This document shows, piece by piece, positions 19,768-31,507 of a DNA stretch of 64,000 nt. The stretch spans positions 16,888,001 through 16,952,000 of the forward strand of contig CM076954.1 in the NCBI GenBank assembly GCA_039566865.1. Direction: 5' to 3'. Position 1 is the first letter of the stretch, and the number at the start of each line of letters is the position of its first letter. The notes beneath the pieces are model-generated. The model saw only the letters and a program-made list of their open reading frames with translations. It searched no databases and was not told the origin of the DNA. This DNA is from Aurelia coerulea (taxonomy: Eukaryota > Cnidaria > Scyphozoa > Semaeostomeae > Ulmaridae). The translations under genes were made by a program, and so were the position numbers.

Positions 19768-20291
19768 AGCATAGCTTCCAAATCTTTAACTCCGCGCAAA
19801 AAGGTGGGTGTAATATTCTGTGATCTATTTCTTCTGTTTGAGTGGCTTGAAACAAAATTTAGTTACTTGTCTTTAATTCTACCGTTGGACATTTCAGAAA
19901 TTTTGAATATTTTTCGAGATTACAGCGCATCTTACATTTCAACTCATTTGAGGATGTGACGTCATCAAATTTCTAAATCATAAACCAGATGAGTGACAGA
20001 CTTTTGCTTGATACCATATTGTAGACATCCATAAACTATGGGTTTCTACGAAATTATTTCATGTTGCATCAAACAGTTTAGAAATTACGATGGTTTTAGG
20101 TTTTTTTGAAAATTTTTCTTGAATTCTTGAAAAAGAAGAAAAACACTCTGATTCTGAAAATATTGAAGATTTCAGAAAAATCCAACGGTAAAATAATAAA
20201 GAAATAGCTAAAGTTTCTTTGAAGTCATTCAGTTATGAAAAAAGGTCACTGAATTTTACACCAACCTTTTTAAAGATTTGGAAGCTATGCT
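19768..20291 (+). mobile_element. Mutator-like MITE, 524 bp, 9-bp TSD
   Basis: Starts AGCATAGCTTCCAAATCTTT and ends AAGATTTGGAAGCTATGCT, with long inverted termini continuing through GTGTAA(A/T)ATTCTGTGA. It is flanked by a perfect 9-bp duplication CGCTCTGGT (19759-19767 and 20292-20300). Long TIRs with 9-bp duplications suggest the Mutator superfamily. The interior has GATGTGACGTCATCAAATTT. Other copies: 17230, 20670, 45850 and 48850. Confidence 0.8.
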
Positions 20292-20420
20292 CGCTCTGGT
20301 GCGGTCAATTAATGCAAATTTGAAAATTTCAAGCATCACTAACATTTGTTTTCGAATAAATTAGAGCACAGCTTCATTTTTGCAGCAAGATGCTTACCGG
20401 ACTGATATTTTCATTCTTTC

Positions 20421-20560
20421 AAGACTGATTTCCAGTCAGTGGAATCTTCCGAGCGGATGGAAATTCAGTTGCTTGCAAGAGAAAATGTCGCTCTGTAATT
20501 AAATAGTGTGTGTATAATTCCGCCTACTTGGAAAATTCCACTGACTGGAAATCTGCCTTT
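20421..20560. mobile_element. 140-bp MITE with GATTTCCAGTCAGTGG ends
   Basis: GACTGATTTCCAGTCAGTGG and CCACTGACTGGAAATCTGCC are inverted. Uninterrupted relative of 15406-15894. Confidence 0.75.
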
Positions 20561-20669
20561 AGATATACTTTGTATGAATCAGCAATCATTTAGAGAATAA
20601 GAGTATATTTAAAATAAAATAGTTCCGAGTTCACCTCATAACTTGTGAACGGGTGAACGGGGCTTGCGG

Positions 20670-21194
20670 AGCATAGGTTCCAAATCTTTAGAAAGGCTGG
20701 TGTAAAATTCAGGGACTTATTTCTTTGAAATAAATGACTTCAAAGAAAATTACGCTATTTCTCTATAATTCTACCGTTGGACTTTTCTGAAATCTTCAAT
20801 ATTTTCAGAATTAGAGTGTTTTTTTACTTTTTCAAGAATTCAAGAAAAATTTTCAAAAAAACTTAAAACCATCGTAATTTCTAAACTGTTTGAAGCAACA
20901 TGAAATAATTTCGAAGAAATTCATAGTTTATGGATGTCTACAATATGGTATCAAGCAAAAGTCTGTCACTTTTCTGGTTTATGATTTAGAAATTTGATGA
21001 CGTCACACAGTCAAATGAGTTAAAATGTAACATATGCCAAAATTTTGAAAAATATTCAAAAATTCTGAAAAGTCCAACGGTAGAACTAAAGATAAGTGAC
21101 TAAAGTTTGTTTCAAACCACTCAGTCCGAAGAAATAGATCACAGAATTTTACACCCACCTTTTTACGCAGAGTTAAAGATTTGGAAGCTATGCT
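20670..21194 (-). mobile_element. Mutator-like MITE, inverted copy
   Basis: Reverse complement of the 19768-20291 element over its full length, about 380 bp away, ending at AGCATAG/CTATGCT. No matching 9-bp duplication was found, so it may be an old or rearranged copy. Confidence 0.8.
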
Positions 21195-21199
21195 GCTGA

Positions 21200-22095
21200 A
21201 CAAGGTTCTTAGCAGTGAAGAATACCACAAAACAAGTATATCACACATCGTATTCGTAGTTTCTGCTGCCACAATTTAAGATGGAAAATGTAAACGATCA
21301 GAAGAACTTTCTCGATGAATCTGGTTGGAACAAAAGACCTATTTTGACGTGTTGGAAATGACTTGAAATATAATTCAACAAGGCAGCAGGCTAGTTTCAT
21401 TGTTAAAGAAACTATAAGCAAGGCATCTAACAGAAAAATATTTTTTTATAGAAAGTCATAATATTATGCTTTTTGGTAATGCCTTTAGCTGAAAATCATT
21501 TTGTGTTGTTGCCGCATTAGTGAAAAGAGCGTTCATGCTTAAATATGCGTCATCAATCGATTAATTTGCATATGATATTAAAGGAAATTAAATTTCATCA
21601 ATAATGCCTCTAATAGATTCCTTTCACACGATCAATAGTGTAAAATCTCAGCTCATTGCATCGACAATTCTCTGTTTATGGTCTGATAAGCAAGCAAATA
21701 ACATGCGAAGAGCAACGGCAAACTTTTAAGACACAATGTGTTGGTTTCCGAAAATACAACAAAGCGATTTACCTTTTCAAAGATCTCACACCTCTGAGTG
21801 CACAATAAAATCAAAATAAACAGAGAAAGCAGAACATTATGGTAGGCTGCGTTGTTGAAGGTGTGGAATCTATCCTTTAGGCTAACATTTCGGTAAGCCA
21901 GAGGTAAGTTGTCTCAGTCGCAAATGGAATGCAAAGGCAAATTGTGGAATATTTTGCCAATAATGTTTTCTTGGACGTTTGATGTACTTCTTTTAAATGT
22001 ATCAGCAAAAAATAAAACAATCAAAGCGTTCGATTGAAAACGAGAGTGTACAATTTACCCCTGTGACAACTAGCCCAACTCTCCCCAAGTGAGTG
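21200..22095. other. Non-coding stretch, nothing recognised
   Basis: No exon with both splice sites and no repeat arms. Confidence 0.35.
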
Positions 22096-22102
22096 TTGTT
22101 AA

Positions 22103-22302
22103 AGGCAGTCTGTCATATATCTGATTGGCCGCAACAAAGTTAGAGCTCAACACAATTTATGTCTTTGTGAATCTGTGCATTTGGAATAAAGAAAGGCTGA
22201 TCGTTATCATTTTCTACGTCCGTAGAAAGTCATTAGCATCAGTAGCCATTCAATTGTCCTATTCTTTGTATTATCACCCAATCAGATGCGTGGCGACTGC
22301 CT
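22103..22302 (+). mobile_element. 200-bp MITE with TTAA duplication and AGGCAG ends
   Basis: TTAA (22099-22102), then AGGCAGTCTGTCATATATCT with GATTGG; the other end is CCAATCAGATGCGTGGCGAC with TGCCT, then TTAA (22303-22306). The TTAA target fits piggyBac or Kolobok; the ends differ from the CCCTAT elements at 28.3 kb. Confidence 0.8.
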
Positions 22303-22505
22303 TTAAAGTTGCATTCATAACAAAATAAAAGCAGTAAAAGTAATACAAACTGTACAGTTTTCAAAAATGTTGCTGTTTTGTGAAAGTTGTATCTTAATTG
22401 CGTGCGATAGATTTGAGACTTGGTATGTGAACTAAAATATCGTCACGGAGAAGGCTGCCAGAATAGGGCAGCGAAAATTATGAGAACCAAGCCTTTCCAG
22501 TTTAA

Positions 22506-22712
22506 AGGTAGTCTATCATGCATTTGATTGGGTGATAATGACAATTCAAAGAATAGGACATTTGAATGGCTGGTGATCCTACTGACTTTATACGACCGTA
22601 GAAAGTGAGAACGATCAGCCCTCCTTTGTTTCAAATGCAGAGATTCACAAAGCAATCCGTTGTGTTGAGCTCTGACTTTGTTGCGCCCAATTAGATATGC
22701 GACAGACTGCCT
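22506..22712 (-). mobile_element. Second TTAA MITE, opposite orientation
   Basis: Inverted relative of the 22.1-kb copy (shared CCGTAGAAAGT, GATCAGCC and TTTGTGAATC complement). TTAA precedes it at 22502; the far flank is TTAG, probably a decayed TTAA. Confidence 0.75.
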
Positions 22713-22719
22713 TTAGGTG

Positions 22720-24465
22720 TGCTTACAACAATGGATTTTTGAAGCAAAAGTATGAAGTTGCCTAGATACAATTTAAGATATTGTTTCTATGTCAAAATAT
22801 TGAGATGAACGTAATAGTACTGAGACAGCTCCAGAACGTGTGAAACCAAAAAATTTGAATATCAGAGTTGACTCTTCCTTTGAAATTTAGAAATTTCAGA
22901 ATTGAAATCGGAAGTGAATCGGAATGAAAAATTGAAATACAAATTGAATATTGATATATAGCTAAATCTGTAAAAATTGTAAAGGTAAGCCGTGTATGTG
23001 ACTGAAACATTTTCCTTTTCATTGAAGAACTACATCAAAATCTCTTCTAAGAAATTCTACAACAACGCATGACAATCATTGGAAATAGCTTGCTTAAAAA
23101 TTTCTGAACGAATTCTTGAATCTTTCAAAAAATTTCACTCCGTTGTTAGCAAAATGAAATTTTAACAAAATCTTCGAATCGTCGATAATTCATGCTAATT
23201 GTCAATGATTTGATTGTTGTTAAAAGAACATGTTTGTCACCTCACGGGTCTCGAGGGATGTTTCCAGAGATGTTTCTCTTGTCATCATGTTGGGGAATGG
23301 AGTTATTGGTAAATTTTGGTGCAAAAGAATCTGTCAATGGAAATAAGTTATATTGTTATAACTGGCAGTGACCTTTTTGCTAAAATATATTCCCAGGGTA
23401 GCGAGTTTTTGAACAATTTCAAAAATGACTTACAGATATCTTCTTCATTGAAATTCAGTAAAACCAACCATGGTTAACTATTGGTTATAGCGGCGACACA
23501 AGTCCATTCTATTAAGCACTTCGTGCAGAAAATTGAATGGTAATGACAAAATGAGAATTCTCACAGTTTCAAATTTTTATGAGTTGACAAAAAATGATTT
23601 TACTTCTGCATCTAATCATGCCAAAATAAAGAGACTAATTATGTACCAAAAATTTAAATACTTTTGAATTGAAAAAAGATGATTTACTCACATGTCAAGT
23701 GAAGTAAAATTGGTTCACTGTTTCCTTCTGTCAAGATACCGGCCAGTCAGTCTTATGGTTTGAACCTTCCTTGTCGTATGCACGTTGGCAAATGGCCACG
23801 GCAATCTGCTTCCTTCATTAATACCTTACCAGCATGTATGATTCATTCACAATATTTATCAACAATGAATCTCACAAATGCTCTGGTTTCAAGTCGGCAA
23901 GAGATACCTTATGTTGAAATTTGTTATGATCAGCAATGAGGCAATTTCATTCTCAGACATTGTATTTACTTTTGCGGAGGTTGTCGGTTCTCTTGATTTA
24001 GCCGCCAGCCAACAGCCGCTAATTGAAACCTGTTCTAACAACGCAGTTAAATCATCCACATAGTGATCGCTCATGGCTCATTGAACCCAGATGTTCTAGG
24101 TATTATATTCAACCATCTGCAATCGATTTTACTGCAATAATTCCAATGAGGTAGTGTCTTGCAGTTTCATACGTGTTTTCAAGGGGTAGACTGGCGATTT
24201 TCTCGGGGTTTCTTTTAGATATTTAAACATCAATTTCTGTCCTTCTTGTAAGCGCCCTTGTAATGCTTTGCTTTCTCTGCGGCGCGTATGACATTATCAT
24301 GTAGCTAACTGACATTGCTATCTGAATAACAAATGATGATGATGATGATGTGCTAGAAATTAAGTCATGAACGCATCACTCAGAAAGCAAAGTAAATCAG
24401 TTGTATTTAGGACTCACTGTAGTCTTGGTCTGCACAGTGTTTCAAGGGATATGAATGCACAAAAT
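22720..24465. other. Non-coding stretch, nothing recognised
   Basis: AT-rich; small ORFs at 23878-24074 on both strands mirror each other and have no splice support. A short (GAT)n tract sits at 24331-24350. Confidence 0.35.
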
Positions 24466-24478
24466 ATCCCCGGGGGGT

Positions 24479-24858
24479 CTACCTTGGAGAAAAACAACGG
24501 GGATGTGCCTGCCAGAACAAATTTTTATGACCCTGTCCTGGAATAAGATTCTGAAAACATGATACCTGTCCTGGAATAAGATCGGGGAAACTGATGGTTC
24601 TCGTGAAAATGATATTACTAACAGTACTTTTCGCTAATTGCTAACACTACTAACATTTTAATTTAATAAGTTCATGAATTGGAGTATCTTTAGAGATAAT
24701 AATCTGATCTGTCCTGGAAAAAGTAGCTCTAAAGGACACACCGGTCCCGGAATAAATGTGCAACAGGTATAATCCCGTCCCGGAATTTTCAGCCGAAAAT
24801 GACACCCTATTGGCAGGCACATCCCCGGGTGGTTGTTGTATAAAGTAGACCCCCCGGG
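24479..24858. mobile_element. hAT-like MITE, 380 bp, 8-bp TSD
   Basis: Ends CCCGGGGGGTCTAC and GTAGACCCCCCGGG, with AAAATATC on the left and AAAATATA on the right (7 of 8 identical). Subterminal GGGGATGTGCCTGCC is inverted as GGCAGGCACATCCCC. Same terminal design as 15452-15767. Confidence 0.8.
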
Positions 24859-25165
24859 AAAATATATTTGAATGAATGTATAGCCTATAGAGCTTAATTT
24901 GCTAAACGTTTCGGGCTTAACCCTTCATCAGTATTAAGAAGAGGGTACGTTAGAGTGTAAGAAGCAGAGAAAGAACGATTGATAGATTTCCAAGGGATGA
25001 CTGGCGCTTTTCTCCCAGGGATATTGTCAGAGCTGCAGTACCAACCATTGCCAACCTATTGACGCAACTAGAGGTTAGATCTTTGGTGCATCACCTTTCG
25101 AGCAAAGTAAATCAACTCTCGTCAAGAATTAATGCAATTTCTAGTTGATTTATCGGTTGATGGAT

Positions 25166-25312
25166 TGATGAAAAGAATAAATGAATGAATGAATGAATGA
25201 ATGAATGAATATATGAACGAATAAAGGAATGAATTAATTTATTTATTGATGAATGCAGGAACGAATGAATCAATGAATCAAAGAACGACTAAATCTGTGA
25301 CTGAATGATTGA
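25166..25312 (+). repeat. (GAAT)n microsatellite, degenerate
   Basis: Runs of GAATGAAT... interrupted by AAAG and ATTTATT. Confidence 0.9.
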
Positions 25313-26069
25313 TATTGATACTTTCTTCCGTTACTTTCTTCCTTGTCCACCTACCCGTTACTTTCTTCCTTGTATTTCAATTCAACCAATTTTTATCAAA
25401 CGGCTATACATGCAGCGACCAATCGTATTTCATCAGCGGAGCCTTCAGCATTGAGGTTGCTGATTTACACATGTAGATGTAGATATACACATCGTTGATG
25501 GTTTAGAATCATTCGAAATCACACTCTGATGAGGACACAAGTCCGAATGAAACATATCTTAGTATTTTTTGTCTTTCAAACTCTCTACATCAAGTAGATG
25601 TAGATAGATGTACATGATAAAGCAATGGAGAACACGAGAGAATGCTGTTTCGCACGGAGCTTTTTATATGTCATTTCCTACACTGATAACTCATGAGCTT
25701 GTGCAATTGCTACAAAGAATCAACAAAGATAATGAAACATATAAACACTTGCTTTAACGTTTCGCTTTTGCTTCAGCAGAAGTAACCTAAATTAGAAGAA
25801 ATAAATTACAATGGGGTAACATAACAACAGCAACCATTCTAGGCTGATGGGACCACCGTGTATAAAGAATTTAAAATGAAGTGAGATGAAAAAACCTAAC
25901 GAAGGGACCTACCCATTACAAACTGTCGACATAGAGCTTGATGAAACGAGGAAGAGAGCCGAAAGGAAAGGAAAGGATTTCCTACACTGTTCAGTCATAA
26001 ATCTAAAAGCTGTTGTCTGAGTCAATTTTGATTTTACTTCGACGACTACATGAACTTCTGCTAAAGCGA

Positions 26070-26190
26070 ATGAATGAGTGAATGAATGAATGAATGAATG
26101 AATGAAAGAATGAATGAATCAGTAATTGAATGAATGAATGAATGAATGAATGAATGAATGAATGAATGAATGAATGAATGAGTGAGTATG
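26070..26190 (+). repeat. (GAAT)n microsatellite
   Basis: About 28 tetranucleotide units with a few GAAA and GAGT variants. The minus-strand reading near 26193 is an artefact of its edge. Confidence 0.95.
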
Positions 26191-27065
26191 ATTTAGTGGA
26201 TTAGTGAGAGACTGATTGATTGATTCGTAGATCGATAGAATAAGTGAATAAATAAATGAATAACTGAGTGCATTAATGAACACTCGTATTTCTTCATTGA
26301 TTCAAAAGAAACTTTTTCTGCTATGCAATGAAAATACCATCTTAAGAATACTAAAGCAGGTCTCAAATTAGATGCCCCGTGAATGTCCACGAATAAAAAC
26401 GAATTAATTGTTGGAAAAGGTGATAGTTGTGTATGCACATTTGAATTTCCTTATATGGAAACCTGAAGGTTATGAAACAAAAACGTTCAACATTTTTCAG
26501 GTCGATCTGAAATTTTCATTTGAGCAGAACGCATTGTTTATTCGAAAATTTTGATAACCCCAAAACCAGATGTCGTTGTGTTTCTAATGCTATAGCGGCA
26601 AGCCACATGGATGTCCGGACTGCAAACACTTGCTTTCACGCACCCAAAAATGTAATCAATTCATCCTAACCTTGTCATGATGCACAGTCAAAACCAGGAT
26701 AAAATGAATGTTTTTAGCTCTTTTCCAAAAATTATTGATGACTGATTAAATTTGCACATGTGTTAAGCATTTTTGGCGTCATTTAGTGGAAGTATGATTT
26801 GACGACTAATTGAACTGCGGCTTCCTTTGAAAATCTTTTAGGGCCTGTTTATATGAGGAAAAACACCTCACCTGTCAGCCCCGGGGATGAGAGGCGAGGT
26901 GGAGTAAAGTCTCTCATCCGTGAAATCAGAACGAATTAACCAATAGAAATCAACGAAGAAAGCCAATACACAGGAAGTCCCTTTAAAAAGAATTTCAACA
27001 GGAAGTCCCTTTAAAAACTTCCAAGGACCAGTGAAAACGACGATCAAAGTTCCCTTATATTTTGT

Positions 27066-27312
27066 CTTGTAGGAGAATGGAATCCCCTCGAATGAGTTTT
27101 TCATACCAGGGGGAGTTTGCTCGTGATTTTAACACGGTTTTGAAGTTTCTCGAAGGGACTTTCTCGAGAGAATCCCTTGTAAAATCTGAACGGAGTGACC
27201 CATTTCAGCCAGGAAAAGTTCTGAAAATAATTGAGCATATCGGCTATTTAAACAGACATTGCAAAATTTTATTGCTTATCTCTTTAGGGAGCAGTGCCCT
27301 TTCAAACATTTT
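27066..27312 (+). repeat. Dispersed repeat family R1, copy
   Basis: GGAGAATGGAATCCCCTCGA, TTTCTCGAAGGGACTTTCTC, GAGAATCCCTTGTAAAATCT, CGGAGTGACC and TTTCAGCCAGGAAAA match 58512-58770. A weaker match is 61722-62020. Short ORFs through it are not conserved between copies. Confidence 0.75.
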
Positions 27313-27319
27313 GATTTTT

Positions 27320-28240
27320 TCTTACCATAGTCAATAAAAAAGAACCATGGTCTGGAAAGCGGCGCTGATCAAATGAGCTATGTTATTGTCCGCGATTTTG
27401 ACTTCACACCTAAATTACGCCTGCATTCGATGAAGCGCATATCGTACAGATCGGTGTATTTTGGGTATTTTTGCGGTGGATATGAGCGGAGATGAGACGA
27501 ATTTGTTACCCATTGCCGAAGAATATACTATTATGCCTTGTGAAAACTGTAAGTTGCCGCATTTAATAGCTACGTATCGAAACATAATTTCAATGAAAAT
27601 CCTTGCAGAGTTTCTCAATTTTTCATAAAATTGAGTCAATCAGGGACTGCCATTTGAGCAGAAAGTATACTTTTTGGTTGAGTTGGTGCGAGAGTTGGTG
27701 ATGCAACTCAGGACAAAATTTGCCATCTGATCGCTCAGATAGACTGATGATATTCGTCTAAGTTTTGCTCCATTGAATTGAATTTTTTTTTTACTGTCAT
27801 AGTCATTCCGCTAAAACTAAAACTTCGTTGAAGCGGAATGGGTATTGTGGGGGGGGGGGGATAGTGGAGCAAAAACAAGGACTAGTGTAATAGGTCTACG
27901 CTTCAGGTAGAGTTTCCTGAGTGGCTTCTTGTTAAAGAACATTATGATTTGGGCCAGGACTGAAAGTTTCTGGCGAAGTTTCTTGAAAGAAGCGGTTTCT
28001 TGGCAAAAAATACGTGTATATTAAATGAGAACATGTAGATCTGCGACAAGTACTTTTAGCCAGATTTGATCAACAAATGTAAGCTTCCATTTATATAAAT
28101 TTGAGATTATCAAATTTCATTTTCTATCGTTGACAACTCCAGAAATTTGTAAAAGACTTAAAAGGAAGAGAGCGGACATCAAACACTGAGTTTAAAAAAT
28201 AGTTTAGGCCTATGCCATTTACCTTCCGTAAAAACAAAGA
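27320..28240. other. Non-coding stretch
   Basis: A poly-G run at 27849-27860 and no exon with both splice sites. Confidence 0.35.
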
Positions 28241-28298
28241 TATACGTTTTTTTTTAATAAGAAACTTGGATCAGCACTTAGTACTAAAAGTTTCTTAA

Positions 28299-30419
28299 CC
28301 CTATTTTAACCGGGTAAAAAAAAGTGATTTTCTACCGGGGGGCATTTTTCGCCCCCCTGTTTTTCTCCGCAAGCATAACAGCTATGACAATGGAACTTTC
28401 ACTGTGTCATAATTGAACAAAGGAGAATCTAAAAATAGCATCAATCAATCAATAGTCACGAGATTGGTTGCTAGGCAACGTAAAACAATGCCAATTTTGA
28501 GAAAATCAAGCTATTTGCAGAAAGGTGCCCATTATTAGCAAATAGCGAGATAAAATTGGGAACAAGCCATCTAAATACCTGCTTGACACCATTAATTTGT
28601 AGTTTTCTATGGTTTCATACGGATATTTGTGGTTTCTAATAAATTAACTAATTAAATAATGAAAATTTGATTCAATGCAAAATTGTTAGCTCAATAATTA
28701 TGATTAACCCTATCCAGACTGGGGGGGGGCTCATTCAGCCCCCCACCTACTTAACTGAGCACTGCTCCTAATTGGTTCAACGAACAAGGAAATGGTTTTT
28801 TGACTTTTAGTTTCTGTCCTTTTGAAGTGTGAATTTGTGTGAAATTTTGAAAAAAAATTCAGGTTTCCGGGGGGTGGCTGTTTTTTTCAGAGTGGTCGGG
28901 GCCAACATTTAGGTAAGCTGCTTATGGATGTAATTCCAGATCACCTCATAATACTTTGATAATATCCTTTTTCAGTTGTGAACTTATAATTTGTAAGGTC
29001 TCTTTAATTTTTTCCAGGAACAATAGACAAAATATGTGTCACGTGACCTCATCAATGACGTCATCTTTAAGAGAATGGCAAAAATTAGTTAGCGGTCTTT
29101 CTGCAGGGATATTTCGACCCCAAATGTTTTACAGCGGCAATAAATAGACTAAAACTGATCAACAGGGTTGTTTCCACCTAAGCTGTGTAATTTTGTTTGA
29201 ATTTTGTGCATCATTGGTCGCAAACGGCACAAGATTCCCCGGGGGTATCCTCAGATGGTATCCTCAGATCCTCAGAGATAATTTTTTTACTTGAAAGTGT
29301 TTAGTTTTGTCAAGATATTATCAAAATTTCACCAAATAACTATCTTCAACCCCTTATTTCCACCTTCCTTCTTCTTTCCATCTCATTTGCTTACTACAGG
29401 GAAAAATGCTGATGTCAGCATTTTTTGCAATAATTAAAACAAAAGTTTCAAAAGGAAAAATGAAGTATGCAATGATCACTTATCATCGAAGTAGTTTTCA
29501 TCGTAATATATGGAGAAATTCTCTTTTATAGCTGCATTTTTCATTTTTCAGAAAAACAAGATTTTTAATCTCTGTTTCCGCCATCTTGGATTTGCGAAAA
29601 TCAAATTTTTTACTTTATAAGTATATTTTCACCTTCTAACAATGCTTTGATTGGCATAATTTGGTTTGATGAATCAATCTTAGAAAATTATAAAGATTTA
29701 AAAAAAAGTTGTTTTTTCCATTTTTTTCGTGGACACGTGCCAGTTGGTCTTGAATAATTATGACGTCATATCTATTTTTAGACTTTTTTTTGTGAGAAAT
29801 GATAGATCATAAGCACGGCCACCTGCATGGTGAGTTTCGTCTTCGTAAGTGAAGGAATGGCGATTTTAGAGAGGGGGGGGCTGAATGAGCCCCCCCAGTC
29901 TTCTAGTTGCTCAAAAAGCCCAGTCTGTATAGGGTTAAAAACCATTAGTCTCGCATATTATTGGTGAAATCAAGTACCTTCATCGATATTTGAGGTAATT
30001 CCATCAGTTTTGCATGAAAAAATTACTTATCCATTAGGAATATGACGTCATAAAGATTGATGACGTCATAGAAATAATAAACTGCTGATGTCAGCAAATA
30101 TGAATAAATTATATATCAAATGAAAGTAATCATCGAGACGAATCGAATGGTATATATTTTGTTGAGATTTAGTAACAAAGGAAGAAATTAGAGCCATTTT
30201 AAAGAATTTCTTTGTGACCACTCTTCAAATATGGGCATGTGATGGTCACGTGATCAAACAATAGGTATTGAAAATTCTATTTTCTGATTGCCAACTAAAT
30301 TTTAGGAAAAGTCAAGAAGTTTCAGCATTGTAGGTAGCATCGTTTGGGAGCTATTAAAAAAAATCCGACAGGAGGGTGACAAACGCCCTCCCCCCCCCCC
30401 CCCCCCGGTTAAAATAGGG
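28299..30419. mobile_element. piggyBac-like element, TTAA TSD, outer
   Basis: TTAA (28295-28298), then CCCTATTTTAACCGGG; the right end CCCCCGGTTAAAATAGGG is followed by TTAA (30420-30423). TTAA duplication plus a CCCT start is the piggyBac pattern. No transposase ORF; 2.1 kb including the nested inner element. Confidence 0.85.
28708..29934. mobile_element. piggyBac-like element, TTAA TSD, inner nested copy
   Basis: TTAA (28704-28707), then CCCTATCCAGACTGGG and the self-complementary GGGGGCTCATTCAGCCCCC; the right end carries GGGGGGCTGAATGAGCCCCC, then CCCAGTCTGTATAGGG and TTAA (29935-29938). 1227 bp with no substantial ORF. Confidence 0.85.
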
Positions 30420-31124
30420 TTAATTTCGCATGAAAATCTCTGTGTTTTAGTAGAAAAAGCTTTTTAATTAGTTTCTTTTTTGGGCCTAAATTTGCGGTAT
30501 TGTTGGAAGTTGAACCTTCTTCTCGACAAAGGGCTTCCATTCTGCATTGACATTGTCATCAAGAAGAAGCCGTGCACATCAAGGCAAAAATTTACCAATT
30601 TTGCAGTTAAAAGTAAAGAAAAGACGAAGGTACCTTTGTTAGAGAGACATAGAATAAGAGAGACATACAGAAATAAAGTTTTAGAGTTTCTTAACTGTTC
30701 CTGAGCGTTGCACTAGAGTTTCTTAAATTTTTGGTCATCGTAGTACTAACTTCTTATAAACCAGTTTCTTATAAAAAAATGTGTACCAGAGCAAAACAGT
30801 AAAATATCGAGCATAAAGACGCGAGGCTTACTCCGAGGGGGAGAGGTTTACCTTTTCAGAAGGGTAGAACTATCTTGAGGCTCACAGTATGTTATGAAGC
30901 GGACATTCTAAACATTTTGCGATACTGGACGGTGTCAAAACCTTTTCGAGTGAGCTGGGAAGAATCATTTTTGGCATAATTCAATTCAAATAAAAGTCCT
31001 TCTATTCTATTTTATATACTTGTTTACCTGGGAAGAATCGAAGCTGAAAAGTACTGAAAAAATGTCCGAATAGTTCCCAAAACTTCGTCTTCGCTACAAA
31101 ACTTAGACATCTTCACGCGTTGCT

Positions 31125-31370
31125 ATGGAGAATGACTGTTGTCATGCAGGTATAACTTCGCGCATCTCGTTTGCGCACATGTTTCAACGTCTTGAAATGA
31201 AGATGATGGGACAATGGGGATTATCGTTTGAGTGCTTGCTGCTGATTCACCCGGCAGGATCCAGACCAAATATTAAAAAGATCGAAAAACAGGCTGAAGC
31301 TAAGCCCAGTTTCAAAATAGGCGATCAGAATATAGCTTTAATATTACATAATAAGTATCTGAGAGTTTAA
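31125..31370 (+). other. Unassigned 81-codon ORF
   Basis: ATG-started ORF with ordinary amino-acid composition and a Lys-rich C-terminal half (residues about 54-66). No recognised domain and no clear promoter; could be an exon or chance. Kept only as a candidate. Confidence 0.2.
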
Positions 31371-31507
31371 ATTTGAAGACATTGCGTTCTTAACGACCCA
31401 GTTATAACCTTTTGCGCTGTGCAATATTTACAGCTATGGCTTCATTATTCGACCGTTTTGTCATCTCTTTGTAAATCGCTAATCTCTATATACTTTTAGC
31501 ATCGCTA

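Larger units (their letters stand above)
28243..30785. mobile_element. GTTTCTTA-family element carrying two nested piggyBac-like insertions
   Basis: Left end TACGTTTTTTTTTAATAAGA with AACTTGG, right end CCAGTTTCTTATAAAAAAAT followed by GTGTA. AAGTTTCTTA-type motifs abound, as in the relatives at 37020, 38352, 39855, 44341 and 44836. The 28299-30419 element is inserted in a TTAA of this one. Without it the host element would be about 420 bp. Confidence 0.7.

Noticed and set aside
30480..30704. 74-codon ORF with Lys-rich segment
   Set aside because: Within the GTTTCTTA-family element; no counterpart is conserved in the other copies.
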